Positions 42,835 to 51,718 of a DNA stretch of 61,259 nucleotides are shown here, piece by piece (the stretch's first letter is position 1; each line of letters starts with the position of its first letter). The stretch spans positions 1 to 61,259 of the forward strand of contig LXQE01000158.1 in the NCBI GenBank assembly GCA_003326195.1, read 5' to 3'. The position numbers were made by a program, and so were the translations under genes. The stretch is from Nostoc punctiforme NIES-2108. GTDB lineage: Bacteria; Cyanobacteriota; Cyanobacteriia; Cyanobacteriales; Nostocaceae. The notes beneath the pieces are model-generated. The model did no database searches. It was not told the origin of the DNA and was given only the letters and a program-made list of their open reading frames with translations.

Positions 42835-43584
42835 TTAATGTTCTTGTCCCGTTGGTCGGATGAGGATTTCGTTGACATTAACGCGCGGTGGTTGCGTAAG
42901 AGCGTAAACGATCGCAGCAGCAACGTCTTCGCTTTGCAGAGGTTGAATTGACTTGCGTCGTTCTTGAATCCGTTGTTTGGCAACGGGATCGGTAATTTGG
43001 TTGTCAATTTCCGTATCCACTAAACCAGGTTCGATGATGGTGACGCGGATGTTATCTTTGTGGACTTCTTGGCGCAATGCTTCCGAGAGGGCATTGACAC
43101 CCCATTTGGTAGCATTGTAAACACCAATGCCCGCCCGCGCTGTCCGTCCAGCCACTGAGGAGATATTGACTATATGCCCAGATTTTTGCGCCTTCAACAA
43201 AGGCAAAACGGCATGAGTAGCATATAGCAGTCCTAATACGTTGAGGTCAAACGATCGCCGCCAGTCTGAGCTATTTCCAGCTTCAATTGTTCCCAGCAAG
43301 GCAATCCCGGCATTATTCACAAGGATATCGACCCTTCCCAATTCTGCATTTGCTTTTGCCACCAAGTTATTTACCTGGGTTTCATCAGTCACATCAGTGA
43401 CAATAGGCAATGCCTTGCCACCACTAGCTTCGATGCGTTCTGCTAATGCCTGAATGCGATCGCCACGCCTAGCAGCGAGTACTACTGTTGCTCCAACTGA
43501 AGCTAAGGCGAGCGCAGTTGCTTCTCCAATTCCCGCTGAAGCCCCAGTGATAATTGCCACTTTTCCTTCTAATTTACCTGTCAT
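42835..43584 (-). CDS. Short-chain dehydrogenase/reductase (YdfG-like)
   Basis: A 249-residue classical SDR: IITGASAGIGEATALALA, NNAGIALLG, NISSVAGR and YNATKWGVNAL with catalytic Ser, Tyr and Lys. It is close to the YdfG / 3-hydroxy-acid dehydrogenase group, which acts on small hydroxy acids or aldehydes with NADP. It ends the two-gene run after the exporter gene (44-bp gap), so is likely co-transcribed with it. AAGGAG lies 8 nt before ATG 43584. The substrate is unknown. Confidence 0.9.
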   Translation of the reverse strand: MTGKLEGKVAIITGASAGIGEATALALASVGATVVLAARRGDRIQALAERIEASGGKALPIVTDVTDETQVNNLVAKANAELGRVDILVNNAGIALLGTIEAGNSSDWRRSFDLNVLGLLYATHAVLPLLKAQKSGHIVNISSVAGRTARAGIGVYNATKWGVNALSEALRQEVHKDNIRVTIIEPGLVDTEIDNQITDPVAKQRIQERRKSIQPLQSEDVAAAIVYALTQPPRVNVNEILIRPTGQEH

Positions 43585-43628
43585 TTATCTAACTCCTTAG
43601 TAATTGATAATTGAATATTGAGCATTAA

Positions 43629-45068
43629 TTATTCCTCCCCTGCCTCCCACCTCTTACCGATCCTCAAAACGGATGCAACAGCCGCCCCACAAAGTATTAG
43701 GGCTGCAAAACGAAAAGTTCCTTGGAACCCTGCAACGATCGCATCAGGAGGGGCAACAGAGACATCTGCACCCGCAGACATGCTAGCGATTAAGGCTCCG
43801 AATACTGCCCCGATTACAGAAACTCCTACGGTGTTACCTGATGTACGTGACAAAGACAAAAGCCCAGAAGCAATCCCTAGCCGCTCTCTTGGTACTGATC
43901 CCATAACAGTGCTGTTGTTGGGCGATTGAAATAAACCCAGACCAATGCCGTAAATAAAATACCGCGATACATAGCCAAACTCAGTAATTTGAGCATCAAA
44001 GGTGCTAATCCCCAGACACCCGCCAATCATCAACCCCAGCCCAATTGAACTAATTAGTCGAGCGCCAAAGCGATCTGAAAGGATTCCACCTAGTGGGGCA
44101 ATTAACCCACTAAGTACAGGTGATACGGCTAGTAACAGCCCTACTTTTACGGTCGGATATTGCTTGACCCTCTCTAGAAAGAAAGGGACTATGAGTAGCG
44201 AACCGCCAATAACAATGAATGCTAACCAGCCACTTAGCAAACCCATACTCAACTGAAGGTTGCGAAACAGCTTTAGTTCTAGTAGTGGCTGCTTTAGAAT
44301 CGCTTCAACTACCAAAAAAGTAGTGAAACTCACAGATGCGATCGCTAATAATATCAATGCATTCGTACTGCTAAAGCCCTGGCTTTGCCCTAACGTCATA
44401 CCCAGCCCAAAACTGCCCAGAGTCAATAAAGCCAATATGGCTCCAAAAAAGTCAAATGTCTGTTTGCCCTCAATGCGTGCAGAAGGTGGGACTACACGAG
44501 CTATTAAGAAACTAGCGATAATCCCCAAGGGTACATTGATGAAGAATATACTATGCCAGCCTGACCAGCTTAAAAGCAATCCGCCAGCAGAAGGGCCAAA
44601 AGCAATTCCCAGTGACACTACACTACCGATGACGCCAACAGCCCGACCTCGTTCGGAAGAGGGAAAAACTTCTGTGATAATTGCCAAACCAAGCCCAGAA
44701 ATGAACACAGCACCTAGTCCTTGAAGTGCCCGAAAGCCAATCAACCACTCAATACTAGGTGCAAAACCACATAGTAGCGAACTGAAAGTAAACAGAACAA
44801 GTCCCCCCTGGTATAAGGACTTCTTACCCCACATATCCCCCAAGCGGGTTGCTCCCAAAACTAAACCAGAACTGACCAACTGGTAACTCAATACAGCCCA
44901 TTGGGTCGTAGGGAAAGTAGTGCCAAAGGCTTGCACCAATGTGGGTAAAGCAACATTGATAATGCCCACATCTAGGGTAGACATGAACACCCCAAGTCCT
45001 ACACCGAGTAAGACCCAATTTTTTTGAGAACCTGATAAAGCCAGAGGTTCTGCTTGGAATTGTGCCAA
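43629..45068 (-). CDS. MFS transporter, DHA2 (EmrB/QacA) type
   Basis: A 479-residue polytopic exporter with about 14 transmembrane segments, the DHA2 drug:H+ antiporter layout. Motif D1 region VFMSTLDVGIINVALPT, motif A RLGDMWGKKSLYQGG, and motif C GIAFGPSAGGLLLSWSGWHSIFFINVPLG. It probably exports a drug or metabolite with proton import. The start is TTG 45068, supported by GGAGG 8 nt upstream. Upstream 500 bp is non-coding. Together with the SDR it may form a detoxification pair, which is inference. Confidence 0.93.
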   Translation of the reverse strand: MAQFQAEPLALSGSQKNWVLLGVGLGVFMSTLDVGIINVALPTLVQAFGTTFPTTQWAVLSYQLVSSGLVLGATRLGDMWGKKSLYQGGLVLFTFSSLLCGFAPSIEWLIGFRALQGLGAVFISGLGLAIITEVFPSSERGRAVGVIGSVVSLGIAFGPSAGGLLLSWSGWHSIFFINVPLGIIASFLIARVVPPSARIEGKQTFDFFGAILALLTLGSFGLGMTLGQSQGFSSTNALILLAIASVSFTTFLVVEAILKQPLLELKLFRNLQLSMGLLSGWLAFIVIGGSLLIVPFFLERVKQYPTVKVGLLLAVSPVLSGLIAPLGGILSDRFGARLISSIGLGLMIGGCLGISTFDAQITEFGYVSRYFIYGIGLGLFQSPNNSTVMGSVPRERLGIASGLLSLSRTSGNTVGVSVIGAVFGALIASMSAGADVSVAPPDAIVAGFQGTFRFAALILCGAAVASVLRIGKRWEAGEE

Positions 45069-45571
45069 CGTTTAGCCTCCGCCCTTGACTTTACGGTTGT
45101 GAATAGTTTGCATACGTATATTCATTGTAGGGTGCTATCCTCGCTACCAAGTTTAAGAAACTAAATTTGCCGCTTCCATCCTTAACGTTGGCGATTTTGT
45201 TGAGTGCGATGCCTGCGGCGGGCGTAGCCATCGCAGCAAGCGCTTCGTTAAGAAATGCTCTAGATGAATTGAAAAATTTAGATTTATGTTCAGGTATTTA
45301 CTTCTGAATCGGCAAGATTGGCTTTTTCACTTGTCATATATTTGGTAGAGTACTTAGGTACTCTTAACTCTCCACTCCTTCGGCTGTATCAACAATAAAA
45401 ATCAACAAAATACGGTAATTTGATGGAGTTACTGTATTTGAGACTAGTTAGCAAACTATCATAGACACCTCTCAGAAGCAAGCTCTAGAGAAAATGGAGA
45501 ATAGGGAATGGTAAATGTCAATTATTAAAGTTACATCTGCAACTGCAAATAAGTACCTTTTTGTATAAGTA
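45069..45571. other. Intergenic region with a GC-rich palindrome
   Basis: About 500 bp without a gene. TGCGATG (45205-45211) and CATCGCA (45229-45235) form a stem around a GC-rich loop, a dispersed-repeat type. The rest holds promoters of the divergent exporter and the 149-residue membrane protein. Confidence 0.5.
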
Positions 45572-46021
45572 ATGACTCAAAAAGCTGCCTTCTCTCGATT
45601 TGCTTTAGGATTTATTGCAGGCTTTGTCTCTGTTTTGCTATTTCATCAAGGTGTGTTGGCGCTGCTACATGCAGTAAATTTTACACCTCGCGCCCCTTAT
45701 TCAACTGCATCGACACAACCATTAGGAATCCCGCAAATTTGGTCAAATGCATTCTGGGGAGGCATTTGGGGACTGATTTGGGTAGTAATTGCACCTCGTT
45801 TTCGACATAATAAAAACTATTGGTTAGGAGCTTTAGTCTTTGGTGCAATTGCTCCGACGCTAGTGGCTTGGTTTGTGGTTGCACCGCTCAAGGGTCAACC
45901 CCTCGCTGGCGGCTGGAAATTTGTGGGAATAGTGACAGGTTTATTAGTTAATGGTGCTTGGGGTGTGGGAACCGCCGGGTTGCTGAGATTATTTTCTAGG
46001 AGGCAATTGTTTAACAGCTAG
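45572..46021 (+). CDS. Four-helix conserved membrane protein, unknown function
   Basis: A 149-residue integral membrane protein with four hydrophobic segments (about 9-32, 58-76, 83-103, 117-143). LLHAVNFTPRAPYST and TQPLGIPQIWSNAFWGGIWG between the first two are distinctive loops. It resembles a conserved family of small bacterial membrane proteins without known role. It starts at ATG 45572 and is alone. Confidence 0.75.
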   Translation: MTQKAAFSRFALGFIAGFVSVLLFHQGVLALLHAVNFTPRAPYSTASTQPLGIPQIWSNAFWGGIWGLIWVVIAPRFRHNKNYWLGALVFGAIAPTLVAWFVVAPLKGQPLAGGWKFVGIVTGLLVNGAWGVGTAGLLRLFSRRQLFNS

Positions 46022-46305
46022 AGTTTTAGGCACTTCTAAGTAAGTGGGTAATGTTTAGTATCATCCAAACTAATTTTCAGCATAAAGTTGAAAATGTGTA
46101 TATTATTATTTGAGAATAATCGGTCAAAAAATAGCGATCGTATTATTCGCGTTAGACCAATTCTGTATAAAGATGTGTAGAAATTACCCCACTACCTGCG
46201 ACGCTTCCTGCGAGTTCGGGAAGGTTGGGAGGGGTTTAAATGATGTGCAGCTTCACAGAGAATTGGCTTTGCTCAGTAAATCAAAGATCAAAATAATTTA
46301 TTACA

Positions 46306-47334
46306 ATGGATAATTTTGGGATTTACACACTTGCTAATGATGTGGTATTTGACCAACTAGTAGCTTTGCTAAATAGCATTGAGGTGAATGTTAGTCCAGA
46401 TATTCCGATTTGTATTATTCCCTATGATGACCGCTTAAAGCGAGTTAAACAGGAGATACGTTCTCGACCGAATGTCACCCTGTTTAACGATAAAAGTTCG
46501 ATCAAAAAATGGGAGGATTTTGCCGTTCAAGTTTGGAACGCTTATCCAAGAGATGGCCGAAAAAATAAACCTTCTATCGAATGGAATAAAAAAAATAATT
46601 TAATCCGAAAAATGTGTGCTTTTGATGGTGAGTTTGAAAGATTTGTATTTTATGATGCTGATAGTTTGGCAATGAATAAGTTGGACAAGGTTTTAGAAAA
46701 ACTAGACCAATACGACTTTGTGTTTGATGACTGGGAACACACAAAACAAACTTCAGTTGCAGCTTTCGACTTGCCGAAGTTAGAACAAAAAATGTCTTTG
46801 CCTGAATCTGAAATCAGGCGAGAAATACACTGTTCTAGTTTTTTTGGTTCAAAAAAGGGTATTTTAGGCGTTGAAGAATTACAAATACTCAAAAAGCGAT
46901 TGATAGAAGATAAGGAAGTCGAATTGATTAACGAAATCGCTTGGTGGTGTGACGCAGATTTATTTAGTTACATGACTTTTAGAATTGCTCGACCACTATT
47001 TAACTTTACACTCAGTCCCAATGGTGAAGATCGAACTGGTAACTGTGCTAATGCAAATCCATTTGTGAACATTGATAATGTTCTTTACAACCAACAGGGA
47101 TTAAAACCAATTCATCGCCTTCACTATATGGGCTATTCTGCCATTGGATTTACCCGCTTGTGTAAAGGTGAAGATGTTGATATCCGTTACAAAAATGAAT
47201 TTTTGCATTATCGCTTTCTGAAGCAACCAGAGCAAAAACCGAAGCGATTAAAGCCACCTACCATAGCGGCTAAAAGCAATCGATTTATCAAAAAACTTTT
47301 GAATAAAATTAATCAAACTATTTCCTACACTTAG
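46306..47334 (+). CDS. Glycosyltransferase-8-like conserved cyanobacterial protein
   Basis: A 342-residue protein with a nucleotide-diphospho-sugar transferase look. It starts DNFGIYTLANDVVFDQLVALLNSIE, the typical first strand and helix of family 8-like enzymes, and has the metal-binding DxD equivalent DAD in RFVFYDADSLAM (about residues 118-124). A later HRLHYMGYSAIGF could supply the second metal ligand. I think it belongs to a protein family conserved in Nostoc-type genomes (Npun_R2821/R2822-like), but acceptor and donor are unknown. It lies just before a GT2 gene, so surface glycan synthesis is plausible. Start ATG 46306. Confidence 0.72.
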   Translation: MDNFGIYTLANDVVFDQLVALLNSIEVNVSPDIPICIIPYDDRLKRVKQEIRSRPNVTLFNDKSSIKKWEDFAVQVWNAYPRDGRKNKPSIEWNKKNNLIRKMCAFDGEFERFVFYDADSLAMNKLDKVLEKLDQYDFVFDDWEHTKQTSVAAFDLPKLEQKMSLPESEIRREIHCSSFFGSKKGILGVEELQILKKRLIEDKEVELINEIAWWCDADLFSYMTFRIARPLFNFTLSPNGEDRTGNCANANPFVNIDNVLYNQQGLKPIHRLHYMGYSAIGFTRLCKGEDVDIRYKNEFLHYRFLKQPEQKPKRLKPPTIAAKSNRFIKKLLNKINQTISYT

Positions 47335-47399
47335 CTTTTGCCCAGCCTTGCTCATTAAGCGTTTAGTTAGTGAGCAATGTCCACTCTCATCTTGCAAAA

Positions 47400-48347
47400 A
47401 TGCCTAAAGTTAGTGTTTCCATTCCCACGTTTAATCGAGTTAATTTACTGCCTTTCGCAATTGACAGTGTACTCAACCAGTCTGAGCAAGACTTTGAGCT
47501 AATTATTTGTGATGACGGTTCTCGCGATCGCACACCCGAATTGATGTCACAATACAAAGACGATCGAATAAAATATATCCGTCATCAGCAAAATATTGGT
47601 AAAAGTAATAATATGCGCTCTGGCTTTGATGCTGCCACTGGTGAATATTTTATTAAATTTGATGATGACGACCGGCTAACACGCGATTTTCTCGCAAGTA
47701 CAGCAGCTATTCTTGCTCAAGACTCTAGCATTGATTTTGTTGGTACAGACCATTGGATAATTGATATTAACAATGTACGGGATGAGGCAAAAACTCAAGA
47801 AAATTCTCATCGCTGGGGTAGGAAGAATTTACCCGCAGGTGTTGTAAATAATTTGTTGGAAGTCGTATTTGTTCAGCAAAGCTTTCAAGTTGGGGCGACA
47901 TTATTTCGCCGTAAAACCTTGCAAGAATTAGGATATATGCAGCCAAATCTGCAAAATTGTGAGGATAATGATTTATTTGTGCGTCTAGCTTTGGCTGGAA
48001 AAAAGGGCTATTACTTACCAGAATTATTGATGGAATATCGCTCTCATGCAGAGCAGCAAGGTATTAATCGAGCCATTCCTTATTTATTTGATAAAATTCA
48101 GTATTTAGAAAGTTATAAATTTGAGTCTGAGAAATTAGAGAAAATTAGGAAAAGTCGTTTAACTGAAACACAATTATTATTAGGTTTGCGTTTAATTGAA
48201 AAGGGTGAAACGCAAAAAGGCAGAGAGCTAGTTTTGGCGGGACAGTCTTTTTCGACTGCTAAAGCTTGGACTGGTTTAGGTTTATCGTTGTTACCAGTTG
48301 GGTTGCGAGGTAAGGCGTTTAATGCACTGCGACAGATGCAGAGTTAG
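47400..48347 (+). CDS. Glycosyltransferase family 2
   Basis: A 315-residue GT-A enzyme. It opens with KVSVSIPTFNRVNLLPFAIDSVLNQ, then the nucleotide-binding IICDDGSRDRTPEL and the metal-binding DDDD in YFIKFDDDDRLT; the acceptor-site ED motif is in LQNCEDNDLFVRLAL. About 80 C-terminal residues are helical. ATG 47400 is chosen because the fold starts at once; a GTG at 47370 would add ten residues. With the preceding gene it may act in exopolysaccharide or surface glycan assembly. Confidence 0.9.
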   Translation: MPKVSVSIPTFNRVNLLPFAIDSVLNQSEQDFELIICDDGSRDRTPELMSQYKDDRIKYIRHQQNIGKSNNMRSGFDAATGEYFIKFDDDDRLTRDFLASTAAILAQDSSIDFVGTDHWIIDINNVRDEAKTQENSHRWGRKNLPAGVVNNLLEVVFVQQSFQVGATLFRRKTLQELGYMQPNLQNCEDNDLFVRLALAGKKGYYLPELLMEYRSHAEQQGINRAIPYLFDKIQYLESYKFESEKLEKIRKSRLTETQLLLGLRLIEKGETQKGRELVLAGQSFSTAKAWTGLGLSLLPVGLRGKAFNALRQMQS

Positions 48348-48402
48348 AGGATGTTTGAAAAGTCTGTAGTAGTGTATCAAATATTTGTTTACCCCACCCT
48401 AA

Positions 48403-48462
48403 CCCTCCCCTTGCAAAGGGGAGGGAACTAGATTTTCCGGTTTCCCCCCTTTACAAGGGGGG
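48403..48462. terminator. Two GC-rich hairpins between convergent genes
   Basis: Stems CCCTCCCCTT/AAGGGGAGGG (48403-48425) and CCCCCCTT/AAGGGGGG (48444-48462). This is a dispersed Nostoc repeat type, seen again at 57770-57850. Located between the GT2 gene and the operon ending at 48579, it could stop both. Confidence 0.6.
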
Positions 48463-48578
48463 ATTAAGGGGGGTGAAAATGTGATTAAACACAGCCAAAC
48501 ACTTTTAAAACAACCTCTTAGAGATTGACATATTGTGCAACTTACTTTTGACGTTATTTGGAAAAGAATATGGCAAAT

Positions 48579-49334
48579 CTACCTATTTTGTGGAATAGTT
48601 GGGGTATGTTGGTAAGTTGAACTGGATCTCAGTTGACTAATCACCAAAAATGTACTAAGAGTTAAGGCTATTGATATAAGTGCGATCGCTAAAGAGTTAG
48701 TCTTCCAAAAGCTTAGTTTTCCTTGTGTATAAGCCGTATTGGCTATATTCACTTCCCGCCTAGCCTCTTCTAAAATTGATTGGAGAGCATTTATCTGCTC
48801 ATCTTCTAGTTCTGCATACCTATCTTGTCTAAAAGCATTTTCTAGGATTTTTACCTTTTCCTCAGAAGATACTTGAGCAAGTTCTCTTTTGACAACTTCA
48901 TAAGGATTAGTTTGCTTTACAGGTTGTGAGGATGGAGTTTGAGGGTTTGGTTGAAAATGTTGCTGATTAAATTTCTCCAGTTTCTCATGCTTGACGGGTT
49001 CTGAGGATTGATTTGGCCGAATTGGTGGTTGAATCGGAGTATCTTGTCGAATTTCTTTTTTTGTAAAACTGTAGACGTTATTTTGCGTTACAGGTTTTGA
49101 TGATTGGTTTTGAGGTGTTTGTGGTTGAGTTGGGATACGCTGATTATTACCTATTTCATTTGTCTTCAATGACCATTTATACTCACTATCTTGGACAACC
49201 ATATTCTTCAGTGAAGAATATAAGTAATGGTTGACTTCCCGTTTTTCAACTCCCAGCATATCAGCAATTTTTACTGCCCTTATGGGAGTACCACGTTTTA
49301 AAATTTCAATAATTTTAGATTCCAGACTATCCAT
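48579..49334 (-). CDS. Z-alpha-like winged helix protein with membrane anchor
   Basis: About 251 residues. The N-terminal 60 form a winged helix (LESKIIEILKRGTPIRAVKI, then ADMLGVEKREVNHYLYSSL). It keeps the Z-alpha pattern: Lys, four residues before Asn, Tyr four after it, and a Trp at the end of the wing (K35, N39, Y43, W58, numbered from a TTG at 49346). A roughly 90-residue Gln/Pro-rich low-complexity linker and a helical region follow. One transmembrane helix (about 216-238) lies near the C-terminus. It is the last gene of the ParA/ParB-like operon. ATG 49334 is preferred. Z-form nucleic acid binding is inference from residues. Confidence 0.6.
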   Translation of the reverse strand: MDSLESKIIEILKRGTPIRAVKIADMLGVEKREVNHYLYSSLKNMVVQDSEYKWSLKTNEIGNNQRIPTQPQTPQNQSSKPVTQNNVYSFTKKEIRQDTPIQPPIRPNQSSEPVKHEKLEKFNQQHFQPNPQTPSSQPVKQTNPYEVVKRELAQVSSEEKVKILENAFRQDRYAELEDEQINALQSILEEARREVNIANTAYTQGKLSFWKTNSLAIALISIALTLSTFLVISQLRSSSTYQHTPTIPQNR

Positions 49335-49367
49335 ATTAGCCACCAATTTTAACTTTATAGAATAAAG

Positions 49368-50090
49368 TCAGACTGTACCCTCTGCAAAACTGTCTATAAT
49401 CTTTAGCATTGTTTTGTCACCTAAGCCTTTGATCCGATCAACGACATTGCTAAAGGATGAGTATTTACCATTTGCTTCTCGTTCATTGAATATCTTTTCG
49501 ATTATTTGAGATTTGACATTAACTCGGCTCAATTTAGAAGTCAGTTTAGTTAGATTCCAATTATTAAGTGCTTCTAAAGGTTCAATTGGTTTTGGAAGTC
49601 TATTTTCCAGTTCGTTCAGTCTGTTATAAATATTTTTAATTTCACGTTTCAACTCTTCTTCTAATTCATTAGTGCGTTTTTCAGAACGTGATTCTTGGTT
49701 TGTCATGCGAGATTCTATGTTCATTAAACGGGATTCAGTTACATCTGAACCAGCAGCTACATGACTAGGAATAGCAACATTTTGCGTTCTAAAAAATTTA
49801 ACCTGCTGCTCAAGAGCCTCCTGATTGTTAGATTCAATAATGAATGCTCCAATCATTTCACCCTTTCGCAGGTCTATCTCTCTGGCTCTAGCAGCAGCAT
49901 AGTATTCAAAGTGTCCATCGACCACTTCATAGGACTGTAGACTGGTACTACGAAGTATTAGAGGATTTATAATTCCTTCACCTTTTAAGATTAGCTCTGC
50001 AATTCGATTCAGATCGTCGTCTGAAAAGTTTGAACGTGGAACACTAGATGTAATTTGTTTAACAGGAACAAACGAAACAGATAATAACAT
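49368..50090 (-). CDS. ParB-like protein with coiled coil and HhH motif
   Basis: A 240-residue protein. Residues about 1-100 match the ParB/Srx N-terminal fold, with VPVKQI and the key YEVVDGHFEYYAAARA (the ParB box is normally GERRYRA, so here it is altered). About 115-165 is a strongly charged coiled coil (SRMTNQESRSEKRTNELEEE). The C-terminus has a helix-hairpin-helix-like FSNVVDRIKGLGDKTMLKII for DNA binding, in place of the usual ParB HTH. The start ATG shares one base with the stop of the ParA fusion gene (TAATG), so translation is coupled. CTPase residues cannot be judged reliably. Confidence 0.75.
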   Translation of the reverse strand: MLLSVSFVPVKQITSSVPRSNFSDDDLNRIAELILKGEGIINPLILRSTSLQSYEVVDGHFEYYAAARAREIDLRKGEMIGAFIIESNNQEALEQQVKFFRTQNVAIPSHVAAGSDVTESRLMNIESRMTNQESRSEKRTNELEEELKREIKNIYNRLNELENRLPKPIEPLEALNNWNLTKLTSKLSRVNVKSQIIEKIFNEREANGKYSSFSNVVDRIKGLGDKTMLKIIDSFAEGTV

Positions 50091-51460
50091 TACTCAATTC
50101 CTATTTTTTGTAACACTTCTATAGCTAGTAACTCAAATTCCTTAGCAGAGTCACCGTGTGGTTTGTATTCAAATACAGACCTGGGATCAGGAATTTCTAA
50201 ATCTCCTATCTGTTGAACTTGTTCAAGACACTTTGCAAGTTCCTCTCTTTGATAAATTACCGTCTCTATTACTGGCAAGTTATATCGTTCAGTAATTGCT
50301 AATATTTGTTTAGGTAAAGTATGCTGCACAAACTTCTGAAAAGTTGCAATTTTACAAGGAAGAACACCCAGAATTGTTATAGGTGACTTATTTAGTAGGT
50401 TTTTTCTGAATGGGTTAATATCTTGCTTAATATATTCTTTTACATTTGTTAATCCTAGATTAGCAAATGGTTTCAAATCTGAAGGAATAATTAAATAGTC
50501 AGATGTGACAAGCGCAATAAATGCAAACAGGTTTAAAGAAGGAGGTGTATCGATAATTACAATATCATATTTGTCTTCTACTTCTTTCAATTTATATACT
50601 AGACTAGCTTGACTTGATCTCAGTCCATTTAGTTCAGTTTCCGTTTTCATCAAATTAATGTGCGATGGAATCACATCTATCTCTGGATTCGTAAATGAAG
50701 ATTTTTTAGCTACTTCCGAGATAGGATCAAGTTCAATTGAACGCAGTATATGATAAATATAACTGTCTTTTATATTATCTGATATTTCATCATCAAATTT
50801 AACTAAACCTGTGGCAAATGTAGTATTAGCTTGGCTATCTAAATCAATAACTAAAACTCTTTTACCCTTTTTCCTAATAGCAGCAGCTAGATTAACTACA
50901 GTGGTTGTCTTACCTACACCGCCTTTATTATGATAAACCGCAATTGTTTTCATTGAATGTTGCCTCTTAGTTTCCAAAATTAAATTATTTTCAGTTATTT
51001 GAATTTCTGGTTTATCTACTAACTGTCCTTCTTTCAGGCTATTTCTACCAATTAAACTTTTAATTTTATCTAACTTTATCTCAACTTCCTTTCCAGAACA
51101 CTGAAATACTAGTTGAATATCGTATTGTAATTTTTGATAAATTCTAATCTCTTTGCCATTAGTCAACAATCCATATCTGACATTCAAGCTGGTTAAATAA
51201 TGCCTGAGTCGAGGGACATGATGATTTAAGTTTTGTTTGGGATGCTTTGCCTCCATGACAACACTCAGCGGTGAGTTGGCATCTAAGACAAAGGGAATCA
51301 CTTGTGCAGCAAATGCTAAAAAATCTAAGCGGATGCTACCAATGGCAACTTCTTGATGCCAGGTGTCAGGAGTATAACCTAGCTGCGGTAGCAAATATTG
51401 CACTATGAGTTTGCTTTCAACTTCGCTTTCGTTACGGCACAGCTCAGGATTAAAAGGCAA
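50090..51460 (-). CDS. ParA ATPase fused to an HsdR-type nuclease domain
   Basis: A 456-residue two-domain protein. Residues 1-150 form a PD-(D/E)XK nuclease-like domain as in type I restriction R subunits: acidic helix ESEVESK, D46 in IRLDFLAF, E70 and K72 in VVMEAKHPKQN, then RYGLLTNGKEIRIYQK. Residues 170-456 form a ParA/MinD-type ATPase: deviant Walker A NKGGVGKTTT (K179, K184), DLDSQAN, and Walker B YDIVIIDTPPS. The ATPase begins at an internal Met170 (50953) preceded by GAGG 9 nt upstream, so a short ParA could also be made. It starts at TTG 51460 with AGAGG upstream. Confidence 0.85.
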   Translation of the reverse strand: MPFNPELCRNESEVESKLIVQYLLPQLGYTPDTWHQEVAIGSIRLDFLAFAAQVIPFVLDANSPLSVVMEAKHPKQNLNHHVPRLRHYLTSLNVRYGLLTNGKEIRIYQKLQYDIQLVFQCSGKEVEIKLDKIKSLIGRNSLKEGQLVDKPEIQITENNLILETKRQHSMKTIAVYHNKGGVGKTTTVVNLAAAIRKKGKRVLVIDLDSQANTTFATGLVKFDDEISDNIKDSYIYHILRSIELDPISEVAKKSSFTNPEIDVIPSHINLMKTETELNGLRSSQASLVYKLKEVEDKYDIVIIDTPPSLNLFAFIALVTSDYLIIPSDLKPFANLGLTNVKEYIKQDINPFRKNLLNKSPITILGVLPCKIATFQKFVQHTLPKQILAITERYNLPVIETVIYQREELAKCLEQVQQIGDLEIPDPRSVFEYKPHGDSAKEFELLAIEVLQKIGIE

Positions 51461-51542
51461 TATTTTTCTACCTCTAAATAATTATTAGACTTGGGACAAA
51501 ACCTGATATTTGCTAGATTATGGCATAGCCTTAATTATGTTG

Positions 51543-51640
51543 AGTGATAGAAATCACTTATAAAATCTAAAAAATCATCATAAGGTTAGTACTTTTGCTG
51601 ATAAAGTAACCAATTTTGAGAGCTAGCCATATTCAAAATT
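51543..51640. promoter_or_regulatory. Inverted repeats upstream of the ParA-type operon
   Basis: AGTGAT-AGAA-ATCACT (51543-51558) and AATTTTGA/TCAAAATT arms separated by 13 bp (51612-51640) lie between the divergent ParA-fusion and zinc-ribbon genes. Either could be a partition-type or autoregulatory site. No function shown. Confidence 0.45.
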
Positions 51641-51718
51641 AACAGGCTACGTATGTATTTCCCCATTATCCCTGTAAATGGCTAGAATCAAAGTGTTTAC
51701 CTATTTGCGCTAAAGGTT

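Noticed and set aside
46110..46313. Plus-strand frame of 67 residues before the glycosyltransferase-like gene
   Set aside because: It covers repeat-like intergenic sequence, has no ribosome site and overlaps the next start.
48579..51460. Ordinary plasmid or chromosome parABS partition locus
   Set aside because: The nuclease fusion, the altered ParB box and replacement of the ParB HTH by a helix-hairpin-helix, and the membrane protein do not fit a standard parABS; no parS-like array was seen.
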